Shown: positions 41,171-54,345, numbered from the stretch's first letter. The stretch is 64,000 bases of DNA from Tillus elongatus (GCA_964006375.1 OZ023267.1:16379471-16443470); one strand, 5' to 3'. Notes: a model not told the origin generated them from the sequence alone. Made by a program: numbers and translations.

Positions 41171-42252
41171 AGGAGGGTTCTAAGTATGTTTCTGAAAAAA
41201 AATAATCTAGAAACTCTCGGTGCACTAAACTGTAAATTTACCGAAATTACATTCCTCTTCATCGCCTATGAGGTCTTTTTCAGATAATATCGAATACAAC
41301 ACTAAAGTAAATAAATTCGGTTTTTGTTTCACTTCTTTTTTATTTTTATATTACATATATAAGCACAAGCTAAGTATGTATAATAAAGGGGAGCCCTTAA
41401 TTGACGTTGAGATCACAGAATCTTAAAAGTAGAAAAGACATTTAGATCGTGTCTAACTGTATGCACACAACAATTAGTAAAATACATTTATAAAATCTAA
41501 TATTATTTGAAATAAATCAATAGAAATACGTTTCGCGGCAATTTAACAATTCGCGAGTGTTTGAACCTAGCATTTGTCCAAGACTACAATGGAATTCGGT
41601 TGACCTCAAGCAAGCAGCTTGTAATTTAAGCTCGATAGGCTTGGACGGTTAACAATCGTTGGTGTGTCTAATTCTGAGCAGTAGACTGTACCTGTTTGAA
41701 ACAGACCTTATGATAAATACAGAAATACGCTCTAAAGTGCTATTTATTTTACAAAAATTGACCAACTAACCTGCGAAATCTTCGATAAAAAAAACGATGG
41801 ATCTGGTAACTATCAGTACCGTTCCCATTTTGTAATCAGGTTTTGATACTTGCAACGAACATTGACGCCCGTGATAATAAATTTGACACAACGAACCTAA
41901 CAGATATTGTCTTCCACACGGAAACAAACTATAAAAATGCCGATACCATTACTATTACTACCAATCCTGTTTTCGTAGCTCATTCAAGAAACATTAAAAA
42001 CCGAGTGTTAACACTGCTCTTAGAATATGATTTACTGACATACTGATTTTCTATTTTACGCAAAATTGTATTGTTTTAAGTTATAAACTCACAATTTTCA
42101 TTTATAACTATCGTTCAGTATTTATTTTAAATATTTAGATCCATGTTTTAAATATGTTAGGTTAGTTAAAAGTCAACAATGCTAGATAACAAGCGCAAGC
42201 GATGAAGCGTGGAAAAAATGCGCTTGCAAGCAACTTGCTGCTGTTAAAAATC
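41171..42252. other. No recognisable gene
   Basis: AT-rich. A 67-codon ORF at 41843-42046 has no known motif. Confidence 0.35.
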
Positions 42253-42900
42253 AGTAGTGTCGTCTATCGTGAACCAGTTGTCCAGCCGCTTGTAGTCGCA
42301 TGCTAAAATTTAGTGCTTTTGGACGCAAACATTGTACCGATATTAGGAAAGAAATCGGACAGTGCTGACAACTTGTTAGTGGGTTGTACATAGTCTCTAT
42401 CTATAACATTTTGTGTTAACTAGAGCTGTCGTGATGACATACTACTTGGCTCCACACCGAGATGGCGTCCCTTTCGCAATGTTCTACGTTCTGACGTCTT
42501 GCAATGATTGCCGCTTCCATTGCTTAGATTTTTATCTACCAGTAGAAGTAGCGTCATCTGTCTTTGCCTAACATTGAAGAAATTGCATTACGGAATCTGA
42601 AGTGATGTCGAGGATTATTTTAATGTTGTATTAAAATAACTTTATTTTTTTTTTCATCAAAATACTTGAAAATTGGTACACAGCCACCTCTGTCTGTGTT
42701 CTTTTAAGCTGTAAATGTTCGTACCAATCACTTAAACAATTTGACAGATATTGCGTTTAAAAAATATTTTTAAATTGTTGCCCAAGATCTGATGAACGAT
42801 CTTATCCAAGGCATTAACAAAATAAAGGTAATTCCCAAATTTGGTTCAAATCAGTGATGGATTTTTTGAGTTATCGGTTGGATATATATACATTTTAATA

Positions 42901-43320
42901 TACATTCTAACGTGAAAAAATGGTGTTAGATGTACATTTTGTGACACGCGAGTTTTTAAAAGATTTTTTAGTTTTTTAACCTTAATGACCCTTTTTTATA
43001 CTTTTTCATGACTTGCTTTGAACGTTTTTAAAGTGGAAATGTTCGCGTAGAGTTACATGTAATTTAAAGATGGTTTTTGCATTGCTATTTTTTGCATGTC
43101 TTTGTGGCAGATTTTTCTCTCTTTTGATGCTTTGGCCTTGCTTTTGTAATTAGCTACAGTGCTGTAAGTGTTAGTTAATGCATAATCTAGATGTTGTGCT
43201 AATTTTTATTTATTTTTAGTACTCCTGAAGATGCTTGGGACCCCGAGCGAAATATATCGAGTTGTTTTAGTGACTTTCTTTAAAATATAGCCCTCTTTTT
43301 GGTCGTAACTGCCCTTAAAA
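42901..43320 (+). mobile_element. Penelope-like fragment within the TA core
   Basis: Identified only by the hammerhead-like motif and its position. No endonuclease is readable. It is a different lineage from the 9-11 kb copies. Confidence 0.35.
43221..43262 (+). ncRNA. Hammerhead-ribozyme-like fold (well formed)
   Basis: Helix I ACTC (43221-43224) with GAGT (43259-43262); core CTGAAGA (43225-43231); helix II GCTTGG (43233-43238) with CCGAGC (43243-43248), loop GACC; GAAA (43249-43252); minimal helix III A52-T53 with A56-T57; cleavage-site C at 43258. All core boxes fit CUGANGA/GAAA with a tiny helix III. A single extra U follows CUGAAGA. Pairings are read from sequence; catalysis is inferred. 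Confidence 0.5.

Positions 43321-43321
<1 letters not shown>

Positions 43322-43390
<69 letters not shown>
43322..43390. repeat. (TA)n core
   Basis: TA array of the 42253-43515 repeat. Confidence 0.95.
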
Positions 43391-43395
<5 letters not shown>

Positions 43396-43515
43396 TTTTA
43401 ACTGACCTTGGAAATGGGTTTCATGGGCCCTAATTCGCGCTCGTTTGAAATAATTTTCCGAAAGTCTCACCATCGAAACCTCTCTTAGTGAATTTTCTTA
43501 ATGAAAATTCCCTAA

Positions 43516-43904
43516 AAAGATGTATTAGAATTCAGAATGTTTAGATACTCGGGCAGCGAGTGTAATTTTCAATTACATTTTATACAGCTTGCTACTATGG
43601 AATACACATTCGTTTATCTCTTATTTATATAAATTACGCTTCATAAAGCGATCTGAAAACAAGACGAAAAATATATGATGGACTGCTCAAGCGGGAACAG
43701 AATAAACAGAAAACTCGAGTTAGCAGTAAGCTTTATTACTTTCATTTCTCACGAAACAAAATAATGCCAATATATATTTATTTTGTAGCGAGTTAGATGT
43801 TATTGCCTTTATTTCTTTTGGTCCGTATAAATATTGCTTGTGAATGCTGACAAAAATATTGGCATAAGCGATTTGTAAATAGTCATGGGTTCGATTCTTG
43901 ACAT
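43516..43904. other. No recognisable feature
   Basis: AT-rich, no supported signal. Confidence 0.35.
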
Positions 43905-44022
43905 TTTTAGTGAATTTTCATTTAGAAAATTCACTAATGGATAGGTATCGATGGTAAGGCTTTCGGAAAATTTCTTCAAATGAGCGCGAATTAGGGCCCT
44001 TGGTACATCAGAAATGGGAAAT
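43905..44022 (+). repeat. Hairpin/(TA)n repeat, hairpin end only
   Basis: TTTTTAGTGAATTTTCATTT-AGAAAATTCACTAATGG, GGTATCGATGG, AAATGAGCGCGAATTAGGG. Truncated before the TA core. Confidence 0.65.
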
Positions 44023-44442
44023 TATTTGTGAACCTTTATAATGTGGCAAGGTTGTATTATCGATTAAAGTCTTTTATTTTCAATTAAGTTTTCTTAAAAT
44101 TTAGAATTTGAAAATGATCCAGTCTTTTTGTGCCTTTCAAAGCGCCACGTTGGGCGCCATTTATGACGGAAATAAAATAGTTGTGTTTTTATGGTATCTT
44201 GTTTCCCAGGGGGGTTCAGGCACTATTAAAATTTGTAAATGAAGTTGACAAAGATTAAGTTAAATAATGTATTTCTTAAAAGGACTGATCAACTTATTAA
44301 GAACTGAGCAAATGAAATGAAACCAAAATTTTTAAAATACTGAACGTAATAAAACACTAAATGAACTATGAATACACTAAAATATATGAACATTAAAATG
44401 AGAACACTTAATCAATAAAACTACCTAAAAATGATTCCCTAT
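44023..44442. other. No recognisable feature
   Basis: AT-rich, no supported signal. Confidence 0.35.
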
Positions 44443-44810
<368 letters not shown>

Positions 44811-45699
44811 ATGTGAAAAACTATTTGAAAACGCACGATCTTTTAAATTACTAAAAGTATGAAACTAAAAAGACTTTACACGCACGTAGATATCGCATCA
44901 CTGGTCCTCGCTACCAAATTTCAACTTAATCGTTTCAGTTAATTCTGAGTTGTAATCAAATAAAAAATAAATAATTCACGATATAACCTGAAAATACCTT
45001 TGAATGGGTGCCTATAGTGTTAGACAAGGTCAGACAGATATATCAGGGTTACGCTGCTATTGCAAACAAATGCTCCAAATTATACTTCAAACGAACAGGC
45101 TACATATGTTACAATAAACAATAACCAGAGTTGCCATTTGCCAAAACTGTCATCTGAATTTAAGATATCAAAAAATATATAGTAATAAATAAAATTTTTA
45201 ATAAAAGTGATTCAATTTGTTTAAAGGCTATCTAGTACTACGTTTTATTATGCATAAATATTAAGCTTCCCATTCTTCAAGGTAACTCATCGCCCTCTCC
45301 TAGTTAATTCTGACAACGCCAGTTATCTATTTGTCATTGTCATTTGTTATTTTGCAAACTGTCAGTGGGAGGAGTCGAATCGAGGTTTTCTCCTCTTTCT
45401 TCTTCGTTTACATACGTCATAAATAAATAATAAGACTCAGCTAATACCTTAGAATCTGAGAATAATGTACTTATTGTTTACTTCTAGTTTTTAGTGAATT
45501 CTCATTATTACTTACTCTTCATGTCGTATATGGAAAATTTGAGGTAAATGAAACTACATAATATCATACAGTAGTTTAATCAATACCTATAAACATATGG
45601 TCAGTCTAAATTATAAAATTTTAATTTCAAATTTTTTTATTGTTTATATTTATTTATTTCATTTTCAAAGAGTATGGATACAGCAATACTAAATAAATG
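44811..45699. other. No recognisable gene
   Basis: AT-rich, short ORFs only. Confidence 0.35.
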
Positions 45700-46620
45700 T
45701 TGAAAGGGGTTTAGGTGCAGAAAGTGCGTTATGGTATAAAATTTTACTAAACATATTCCAAATGGTGATAAGTTAATTTCCCATTAAACTAGAATCTTCA
45801 ATTTTGATACATACTAAAACCTATATAAAAGCAGCGTGGGTATTAAATTTAAAAAATAACCCAATGAGCTTGACAGGCAACGATAAATTTGTTTTAGAAA
45901 ACCATTTTTGTTATATTGTTTGCAGAAAGTCTTTCGATTGAGTGGACTAAAAAATAAGTGTTGAAAAAGGCCTGGGTGCAGGAAACACATTATGGTAGAA
46001 AGTTTTTGTAAAAATATTTGAAATCTGATAACTCAGTTTCCTAGATTACGCTAGAATCTTTAATCTTGAACCATAGTAACACCCATGTAAGCGCAGCCTG
46101 GTTACTAAATTGAAAAAAAAACAACATAATGAGCTTTGCGGATAACTACAAGTTGGTTTTAAAAAACGTTTTTTGTTGCTTTGTTTGCAAAAACTAGTTC
46201 GATTGGGTTGAGTAAAACAAAACCATCCAAGCAATTAACAGCAAAAATACCTGCCATATTTATAATTTGGCAGGTACATTCCCTTTGTAAATAATTATTT
46301 TTTTCTAGAAAACTTTTGTAACTTTAATGAAATTTGTAACACAATTTTTTGAAAGAGACTTGCGGTACTTAGACTTGCAGTACCTACATATACCTGTACC
46401 AAACTGTAATTTTCTAGCTCCGTAGAAAATAGAAACTTATTCAAATAATCGCTAACTGGGACCTCTAAAACCGGTGTCCCAGGTCCTTTTAAATTTAAAG
46501 AATTAGTTTTAATATAATAATATATCTTACTAATAGTGTACAATTCTTGTGAAAATTCACTACTATAATGCACTTGCTACATTCCGAACATTTTCTAATT
46601 ATAAATATCTTACTTGTCTC
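45700..46620. repeat. Cluster of decayed hairpin-family ends
   Basis: Three distal ends: 45705 (GCAGAAAGTGCGTTATGG, minus), 45970 (GCAGGAAACACATTATGG, minus) and 46548-46595 (GAAAATTCACTACTATAATG, plus). The two minus copies are about 265 bp apart and share ACATAATGAGCTT-type interiors, so this is a local direct duplication. Confidence 0.5.
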
Positions 46621-47240
46621 TCTAAGTCAATAATAGCACTTATGAATATCTTGATTACAAAGTGGCTAATTTGTGTCTATGTTCTTCCCGTGTTATCTCA
46701 AACTATTAATTTACTGTTTATGAAGTTTGTACTAAACTACACAAAATTTTTTGAATCTCTCACCAGAATTTTTTCCTCTAATGACAAAAATCTAAATTTT
46801 GGTTTCTCTATTTACACTCTCTGGCAAATTTTTAGTCTTCAAATTCTTTGTTGATAGTGATGTTTTCTATTCTAATGATATAATAATCTCACTTATATGT
46901 CACCTCCGGCTGATGTTCTCAATTATTTTTTCTGTGTCCAAAATCTATTTTTCTCCTTTCTGACGATATGATATAGGTACTCTCTTATATGCCTGTTTGG
47001 CTGATGTTTTACTTAAAAAAAATCTAAATTTTTTTTCTTAACAACTTGACATTCTCTCGTCACTTAATTTCCTTTTTCTTAGTCTATCTAAGTCTTATCG
47101 CTATGGATACATGGTTGGTTAAAACGTTACAACAATGTTGCTTTTATTTCGTCCTTATAAATATGGGAATTGACAATTTAAAACTGTATTGAACTTTCTT
47201 TTTTTAAACTGATTTGCCAAAATATAAAGCCTCGCAAATT
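46621..47240. other. No recognisable feature
   Basis: T-rich, no supported signal. Confidence 0.35.
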
Positions 47241-48880
47241 TACCCATGGGTTCATATTTTATATCTTTTAAATGATTCGATTAGTGTGTATATAAAATTT
47301 CTGGGAATACCCTTTGATTCAAAGCTTAACTAGAAAGCTCACATAAATGTACTCAAAGCTGATTTTATTATTAGACTAAACATTTTGAAAACTCTTGGAC
47401 ACTATAACTGGGGTGCTCATGAATCAGTCTTGCTATGTATTTTCAGATCACTGATAAGATCAAAAATTGACTATTGCTCAGTTATTTATATTTCCGCAAG
47501 CAAATCAACTTTAAAACCACTTGAAGTCATTGTAAATCATGCACTTAGAATAGTCACATGTGCTTTTAGAACAAGTCCAGTGGAAAGCATTTACCGAGAA
47601 TGTAACGAACCCCCAGTTAAGTTAAGAAGAGAAGAGTTACTCTTAAAATATCAGCAAACCCAAATAATCCAGTCTACAAATTCTTGTCACAGACAAACTT
47701 CAACAGATTCTATGATGCGAACGTTTCAGCACAGCTACCGTTTTCTTGACATATAAAGAAGCTAAATCATATTTTCAATCCAGATCTGACAAATTATATA
47801 TACAATGGTGCTATATCTCCATGGACCATTGATTTTCCACCTACTGATACGACTTTTTTATCACATAAATTGAATGTATTACCAGCTGAATGTGTCAATA
47901 GATCATTTCAGGTGATTATCTCTAGATATCGATATGATATAATTCTTTACACGGATGGACCAAAAAGTGAAATTGGTGTAGGATGTTGTATCACTTCTGC
48001 ACCAAAGGAATAAGCATATCACTTACCGTCAACATGTAGTAACTATACAGTAGAACTATACGCCATAATGAGAGCAACTAACACATTCGTCAACTCCCAT
48101 TTCAATAACGCCTTAATATGCACCGATTCTCTTTCGTCGATTATATCAGTCACAAAACTTTACCCAAAGGACTATCTTGTAATACAAGTACATGAATCTA
48201 TTCATTGTGCCTTGCAATCTGGCAAATCCATCAGACTTATATTTGTCCCATAACACTGTGGCATTACTGGAAATGAAAATGCAGACGTATGTGCCAGGAA
48301 TGCTGTCTTAATAGATACTGTAATTCCTCTTCAATTTTACGCCGACGTTTCTGCACAGATAACAAATTTTTATAGTCAGAAATGGCAAATACATTGGTCT
48401 TCGATAAGCCACAAACTGCGAGAAATTGAACCAACTGTGGCAATCACGAAACTTCCTGATTTATCTCGCAGGGAAGAAGTGATTATCAGAAGACTTCAAA
48501 TTGGCTACTCTCTACATACACATGGTAATCTTTTAAATCAACAGCAACGCCCGTATTGTGAGCTCTGTAACCGACCAATTTCAATTTTTCACATTCTATT
48601 AGAATGTCTTTTATATGCCTGTCCACGATTTGAAAATTTTGGTGAAAGAAACTTATCTGAAATTTTAGGTCTAAATTTTACGAATGTTATCTGTTTACTT
48701 AAATTTTGAAGACAGTCTAATTTATATAATAGTATTTAAGTCTATTTATTAGTTCCCCTTTTTATGTATAATTTTGTTGTGTCATTATTTAAAGTGTCGT
48801 TAGTGTCAATGACCTTAGTTGTTAAGGTACTTAAATGATAAATTAAAAAAAATATAACATTATTTTTACTTGTCGTGTAG
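47241..48880 (+). mobile_element. I-like LINE, 3' half with RNase H
   Basis: RT thumb (KFLGIPFDSKLN), connection (SLIRSKIDYCSVIYISASKS), RNase H, zinc knuckle, stop at 48709, then a 3' UTR with GTGTCAATGACCTTAGTTG and an A-rich end. A similar '...GACCTTAG...' UTR and an RNase H domain are typical of I-clade elements; assignment is by these features only. Confidence 0.7.
47385..48709 (+). pseudogene. I-like ORF2 C-terminus: RT connection, RNase H, zinc knuckle
   Basis: 47385-47756 is open and covers LKPLEVIVNHALRIVTCAFR and SPVESIYRECNEPPVKLRRE. A shifted stretch follows. RNase H reads ILYTDGPKSEIGVGC (first Asp), TVELYAIMRATN (Glu), CTDSLSSI (second Asp) and, after a stop at VP-stop-HCG, GNENADVCARN (last Asp). 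All four catalytic acids are therefore still present. The final open segment (48437-48709) has CELCNRPISIFHILLEC, an intact C-C-H-C knuckle. Frameshift near 47757, stop near 48012 and stop near 48252 disable it. Confidence 0.7.
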
Positions 48881-49034
48881 CAACAAGCTACCTCAACAAA
48901 TTTATTTAACTAGGTATAATTCCCCTTACATCAACCATATTTATCGTTTTATTTTCTTTTTGTTTCTACTGTGCTGAAAATGAATTAAGGAGAACATATT
49001 ATAATATATATGACATCATAATCATAATGACGTC

Positions 49035-49107
<73 letters not shown>

Positions 49108-49808
49108 GTGTGTGTGTGTGTGAACTAAATTAATTTGTTTTCTAATAGATTAGTCGAGCATTATATGCTCATTAAGTCAGCTATTAGTGTTTGAATGGGT
49201 TGAGAATGCAATGTCCATTTTTCATTAAAAGGGGTTGAAATATATTATAAAACCTCACAGTGTCCATATTACCATGTAGCATAACAATGCTTTTAGCTAT
49301 TGCGCCCCACTGCGTTATTAATAGCATATCCTTTATGATATTAAACCAGATCAAATAATTTATTTTCTGTGGTACATAAATTGGTAATTAAATCTGTAAA
49401 TAAATAATCAGTTTTAATAAATTAGGAAAAATTAATACTAGCAAATATATTCTCATTTTAAATACATAATCAGCAGATGTCTGTTGGTTTAATTAAATTA
49501 ATTAAAAAGTAATTGGATTTGTTTTAATAAATTTGAATATATGGCGATGCAACAAATGCTTTGTTTTTATGTACCTTTTAACAAAGTTATCTAGCTTACA
49601 GAAGTGGTTTTGTTAGATAATGTAATAATAATATTTATTTGATCCTAGCAACAAATTTCAGATGTTTGAGTACACGGTAGTCAGAAATAAAATGTTATAA
49701 AATGGAACAAAAATTAAACATAGATTTTTAAAATTAACTAGGATAATAAATAGTGTACAGTAAATGAAACGACTTGGATGCGCATAAATTTTCGGTATTT
49801 AACAGTAC
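48881..49808. repeat. AT-rich spacer with (TA)n-(GT)n at 49037-49122
   Basis: The microsatellite is flanked by ATGACGTCATTA, a perfect 8-bp CRE-like palindrome, probably by chance. No gene is seen. Confidence 0.5.
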
Positions 49809-50810
49809 AGAGAAATGGATCAGCCTACGAGAGAAAAATAGGTTGTCCCAACTAAAATTTGCACTCCCTGAAATGTCCGATTTCGTCCAAGTGTGAGAAA
49901 ATGCTAAAACAGCTCAATGTTAACTTGAAGGTGGACCAAATTTTTCTTGGTTTCTTGGTTTTAGGAGTATAGAGAAATGGATCACTTAGCCTACGAGAGA
50001 AAAATATACAGGTTGTCCCAACTGAAATTTGCACCCCCTAAAATGTCCGATCTCGTCCAAGTGTGGAAAAATGCTAAAACAGCTCAATGTTAACTTGAAG
50101 GTGGACCAAATTTTTCTTGGTTTCTTGGTTTTAGGAGTACAGAGAAATGGATCACTTAGCCTACGAGAGAAAAATATACGGGTTGTCCCAACTGAAATTT
50201 GCACCCCCTAAAATGTCCGATCTCGTCCAAGTGTGGAAAAATGTTAAAACAGCTCAATGTTAACTTGAAGGTGTACCAAATTTTACTTGGTTTCTTGGTT
50301 TTAGGAGTACAGGGAAATGGATCACTTAGCCTACGAGAGAAAAATATACAGGTTGTCCCAACTGAAATTTGCACCCCCTAAAATGTTCGATTTCGTCCAA
50401 GTGTTGGAAAATGCTAAAACAGCTCAATGGCAACTTGAAGGTGGACCAAATTTTTCTTGGTTTCTTGGTTTTAAGGGTACAGAGAAATGGATCACTTAGC
50501 CTACGAGAGAAAAATATACAGGTTGTCCCAACTGAAATTTGCCCTCCCTGAAATGTCCGATTTTGTCCAAGTGTGGGAAAATGCTAAAACAGCTCAATGT
50601 TAACTTGAAGGTGGACCAAATTTTTCTTGGTTTTTTGGTTTTAGGAGTACAGAGAAATGGATCACTAAGCCTACAAGAGAAAAATATACAGGTTGTCTCA
50701 ACTGAAATTTGCACCCATTAAAATGTCCGATTTCGTCCAAGTTTGGGAAAATGCTAAAACAGCTCAATTTTAACTTGAAGGTGGACCAAATTTTTATTGG
50801 TTTCATAGTT
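49809..50810. repeat. Tandem repeat, about 170-bp monomer, six copies
   Basis: AGAGAAATGGATCA recurs at 49809, 49971, 50141, 50311, 50481 and 50651 (periods 162, then 170 four times). Monomers share GTCCCAACTGAAATTTGC, AAAATGTCCGAT, CTCAATGTTAACTTGAAGG and GGTTTCTTGGTTTTAGG. Divergence between copies is low. Each monomer opens small ORFs in both directions, which are by-products. Confidence 0.9.
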
Positions 50811-51009
50811 ATTTCTGCATCACTCTAGCGCCAAGATCCACCCCTTTAAAAATAAAATGACAAGAGGCGTCGTGTGACGCATCATTTTGAACCTGTTTTC
50901 ATCCCCTATGCAATAATGTTTTTTTTTCAATTTGGAGCGATCTGTTTCTGAGAACTGGATTCATGAGAACTAGATTACTGGAAGAGAAACAAAAGTGGAT
51001 ATGAAAAAC
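50811..51009. other. No recognisable feature
   Basis: Flank of the tandem array, possibly the 3' region of the next transposon. Confidence 0.3.
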
Positions 51010-51990
51010 AATTCAATTTAACACATGTATTGCTCAAAATATCCAGCCCCAGACTCCTAACTTCCATGCAATAGTACAATCGATTTTCAAAACTTGTCTA
51101 ACGTTTTTTTTACATGTCTGACGTGACGAAATGGCACTCTGCGACGATTCGCTCTCGAAGCAATTGAAGAGATTCAGGTGGTGTAGCACAAATCTTATAC
51201 TGTAAGTGGCTCCAGAAAAAAGAAATCAAAAAGGGTTAGGTCTGGCGACTCAGCTGGCCATTCGATGGGACCTCTCCGTCTTGTCCATTGTCCCGGAAAA
51301 TGAGCATTTAAAAAACGGCTTACTCCTACATGATAAGGAGGACGCATTCCATTATGTTGAAAGAAAAGTTGTCTTTCAAGAAGCGTTACGTCTTCTTCCA
51401 GTGCTTGAGTGATTAAAGGGCCAATAAGATCGTTTAACAACATCAAATAACTTTCACCAGGCAATCTGCCTTTAAGAAAAAGTGGTCCGATAATGTGGTC
51501 GCTCAGAATACCTGCACACGCGTTAAATTTTTGGGGCGTTTGGGTGTGACTCTCACTGAAGATGTGTAAGTTTGTGTGATTCACGTAACAACAAATATGT
51601 CTGTTCACTTCACCGTTCAAAGTAAACGTACTGTGATCAGAGGAACAAATGTTGTAAAGTAGACCTGAGTCATTCATCAAACGCTCACTTAAGTTTTCGC
51701 AAAACCGTAAGCGTCGATGCTAATCCTTATGCTTTAATTCTTGGACAAATGGATAAAACTTATGTTTTTTGATAATCCCATAAACACTACTTTCTGGCAC
51801 ACTACTCTCTTGAGCTAGATTTCTTACAGATTGCCTGTAATTTATTCAAAGATTACCAAGAGCAGACACTTCAACACCATTATTTTGGATATGCTGTTGA
51901 TGGTTATATTTTTTGTTTATAACAGAGCCCGCTTCCTCAAACCTTGCAATTAAATTAATGACGTATTAACGACTAACTTGCTCTTCTATA
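51010..51990 (-). pseudogene. DD41D transposase pseudogene (family 4)
   Basis: Minus strand. The N-terminal part (RFEEAGSVINKKYNHQQ; SVRNLAQESSVPESSVYGII) has two stops. A 161-codon open part (51680-51195) holds CSSDHSTFTLNGEVNRH with the first Asp. FFQHNGMRPPYHVGVSRFL follows, where the second catalytic Asp is replaced by Asn. ESPDLTLFDFFFLEPL keeps the third Asp at the 41-residue spacing. The reading then shifts. It is a distinct lineage from the other DD41D copies. Terminal repeats were not found. Confidence 0.7.
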
Positions 51991-52854
51991 TGATTTTTGT
52001 TGACTGTATCAACAGACAAAATAATACCAACATCTACAACTCTCTTATATTTAATTAATTCCTAAATTGTAAAATAAAAAGTGGAGGGATGATTTTATCT
52101 ACAAAACCCTGTATAAGCGTTGATATCAAAGGGAAATGCGCTTTGGAAAAAACGCGTTCCCTGTACATTTTTTATCATCTTCATTAGATGTGTTATCTTT
52201 TACCATATCCTTTGTGTGCGTACGAACATTATCTTTGCACATAAATTATAACCCTTGTTGGGCGAGTGTACATATTATAAGGAGTCCTTTATGTATTGTA
52301 TGAAATAAAATAATGGATGCCTATTGTTTATTCTACGCACTCGAGTTTGTCTTTTGTGGATGTTTAAACTACATAAGCTGCCTGAGGCAACCGATACCTC
52401 CCCTTTGCGTACAAATATCCTCTTCTAATTAAAACTTGTAGCGGTGTATGTTGTGAATTTACTAATGGATTAAAACCAAACCAAAAATCAGAAAAATTGA
52501 TAACGAAACGCTGGTTATCAACTAAACTAAAAATTACTTTTTTCTGCAGTTATTCAAATTGAAAATGTTAAATTGTTCTGTTCTGGTAGGATTGAATAGG
52601 AAAGCGCAAGCAGAATAAGAATTTTAAACATTTCCTAGCGTATCATAGAGGTAACTAGATTTTTTAACGTTACCAGCACGTAGCATAATATTGTGTCAAC
52701 TGTTCCTTTACCAGAGGTATATTGTTTTTAAAGTGTACATTGTAGAATGCATCTAAAACCTAAGGTAATAACTTGTAGCTTTAAGATATGGATGCAATTT
52801 CGTAATTAATATCCTAAATTCACAGAGGTAAAATATTTTTCTTGATAACGACAC
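51991..52854. other. No recognisable feature
   Basis: AT-rich, no supported signal apart from AAAACCCTGTATAAGCG near 52105, which could be a MITE terminus. Confidence 0.3.
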
Positions 52855-54345
52855 AGCGGTAGTAGTAGTAGTAGCAGTAGCAGTAATAGTAGTAGTAGCA
52901 GTGGTGAGGAGGCTAACTTTAGGCAAGTAGACTACAACGGGCCCTTTTTGCCAACACCGGCAACCCAGCAACCATGCCCTACTCTTACTCGGTTCCGTCA
53001 CCAAACTTCCTCGACCATGAAATAAAGGCCATGACGGTCTTCCATTGGACGGTGCTTACCTGGCTCCTCTGCAGAGTCCTCGAACCGAAGAATTCAGTTC
53101 GAAAACTCCCAAAACCTTGCATTCACACAGGTAGTAGCGAGACGTTTTCTCAGTGTCGCCGTATTCCTGGCAAATGGTATCCCTACCTACCTACCAATGT
53201 AAGGAGTCTTCTGAGAGCGCAGTGGCCTGTTAGCATCCCAATGTTGCGGCGTAGCGCATAACGACTCCCACCAAGAAGCCAGAGAGTCTTATCCCTGCCT
53301 GCCCGTCCACGAAATCGCTCTCCTGCCTACAGCCACCGATCGACCTCCAGTGACTCTTCATGGCCTCCTCAGTCCACCTATTTAGTGCGTCGGAGACCAC
53401 CCTCCTGATTATGCCTATAGCAAGCACCGGGCCACAGAACGGCCGCCGGGAACCAAGCCTTGCGAGATCACTCGTCACTTCATTCTCTACGACTCCACAG
53501 TGTCCCGGAACCCACAGAAGTTGCACCTCCTCTGTCCTGGATAGTCCCGTAAGAGCGTCAGAGAGTTCCTGAATCAGCGTTGAACTAATTATTGACGCGT
53601 AGACTGCCCGTAGGGTCGCCTGGCTATGTGAGGAACTGTATACACATTTCGCAGGGCTCGTCCTTACATCCTGTCGATGAGCTGCAGACATAATAGCGTA
53701 CACCACCGGTCCGAATGCCGTGGTATATGCGCCCGGAGCATAACTCTCGCGCACCCCCGGCCGATCGATGTATATTCCCGCCTTGGAGGATTGCTGCTAT
53801 CAGACTGGAACACAACCCCATTTTCCCTCCACTGGTCCCTGCTGTAGATTCTGAGGGTATATCTCCTAGTCAGCCTAATATAGTTTTCAGAATTTCGTTC
53901 CTTGCTGGTGGAAATTGTAATTTCCTTTTCCACCTTCTTGGCAACTCTTGCATGTCCTGTTTATACTCCCTCTCCGCACCAGGGTCGCTAGTCTTTTGGT
54001 CACTACTCGTTCTATTAGCGACCCCCATGATAGTTTGGAGTCCAGGACCGCCCCCAGATATTTGACCTCCCGCACTAAAGCTAAAGGTTTTCCAAACATC
54101 GCCGGTGCCCTGGACCCATTCAGATTCCTCTTCTTGGTGAACAGGACTATCTCTGTCTTTGCCGGATTTGCGGAGAGTCCCAGCTCACCCCATCACCTTT
54201 AGATTATGCCACAGGCTCTTTGCATCGTCAGCACACGCCTGAGCGTAGAAGCCATTGTCGGAGAGCCGCTCCATGGGGCCGTCCATGACTCGACACCATA
54301 GATAAGGCGAAAGGTAGCTGTCCTGAGAGGAGAGCCGCCGGTCAC
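52855..54345 (-). mobile_element. 5'-truncated R1/LOA-type LINE (family B1), second copy
   Basis: On the minus strand it begins in RT (SPYLWCRVMDGPMERLSDNG, then CADD where YADD is expected). It continues GLSANPAKTEIVLFTKKRN, VREVKYLGAVLDSKLSWGS, RNase H (RESYAPGAYTTAFGPVVYAI; LLWVPGHCGVVENEVTSDLA), the UTR and a (CTA)n-type tail at 52859-52900. The RNase H Glu has become Pro-Val. It lies inside a transposase remnant that ends abruptly at 54346. Confidence 0.75.

Larger units (their letters stand above)
42253..43515 (-). repeat. Hairpin/(TA)n repeat interrupted by Penelope-like DNA
   Basis: 42253-42884 is the long distal half shared with 4055-4731. 42885-42900 is a stub of TA sequence (GGATATATATACATTTTAAT). 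43322-43390 is the main TA array. 43391-43515 is the hairpin half (TAACTGACCTTGGAAATGG, CGCGCTCGTTTG, AGTGAATTTTCTTAATGAAA). The 420 bp between the two TA parts is foreign. Confidence 0.6.

Noticed and set aside
40419..41262. 161-, 115- and 124-codon ORFs
   Set aside because: They run through a hairpin-repeat body and an inverted SINE; composition and position show no real gene.
41843..42046. 67-codon ORF as a gene
   Set aside because: No recognisable motif, no splice or repeat context supporting coding.
49029..49040. CRE-like palindrome TGACGTCA
   Set aside because: Isolated, next to a microsatellite, with no promoter or gene nearby.
49852..50806. Series of 60-72 codon ORFs on both strands
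   Set aside because: They repeat with the 170-bp tandem array and have no domain; by-products of the satellite.
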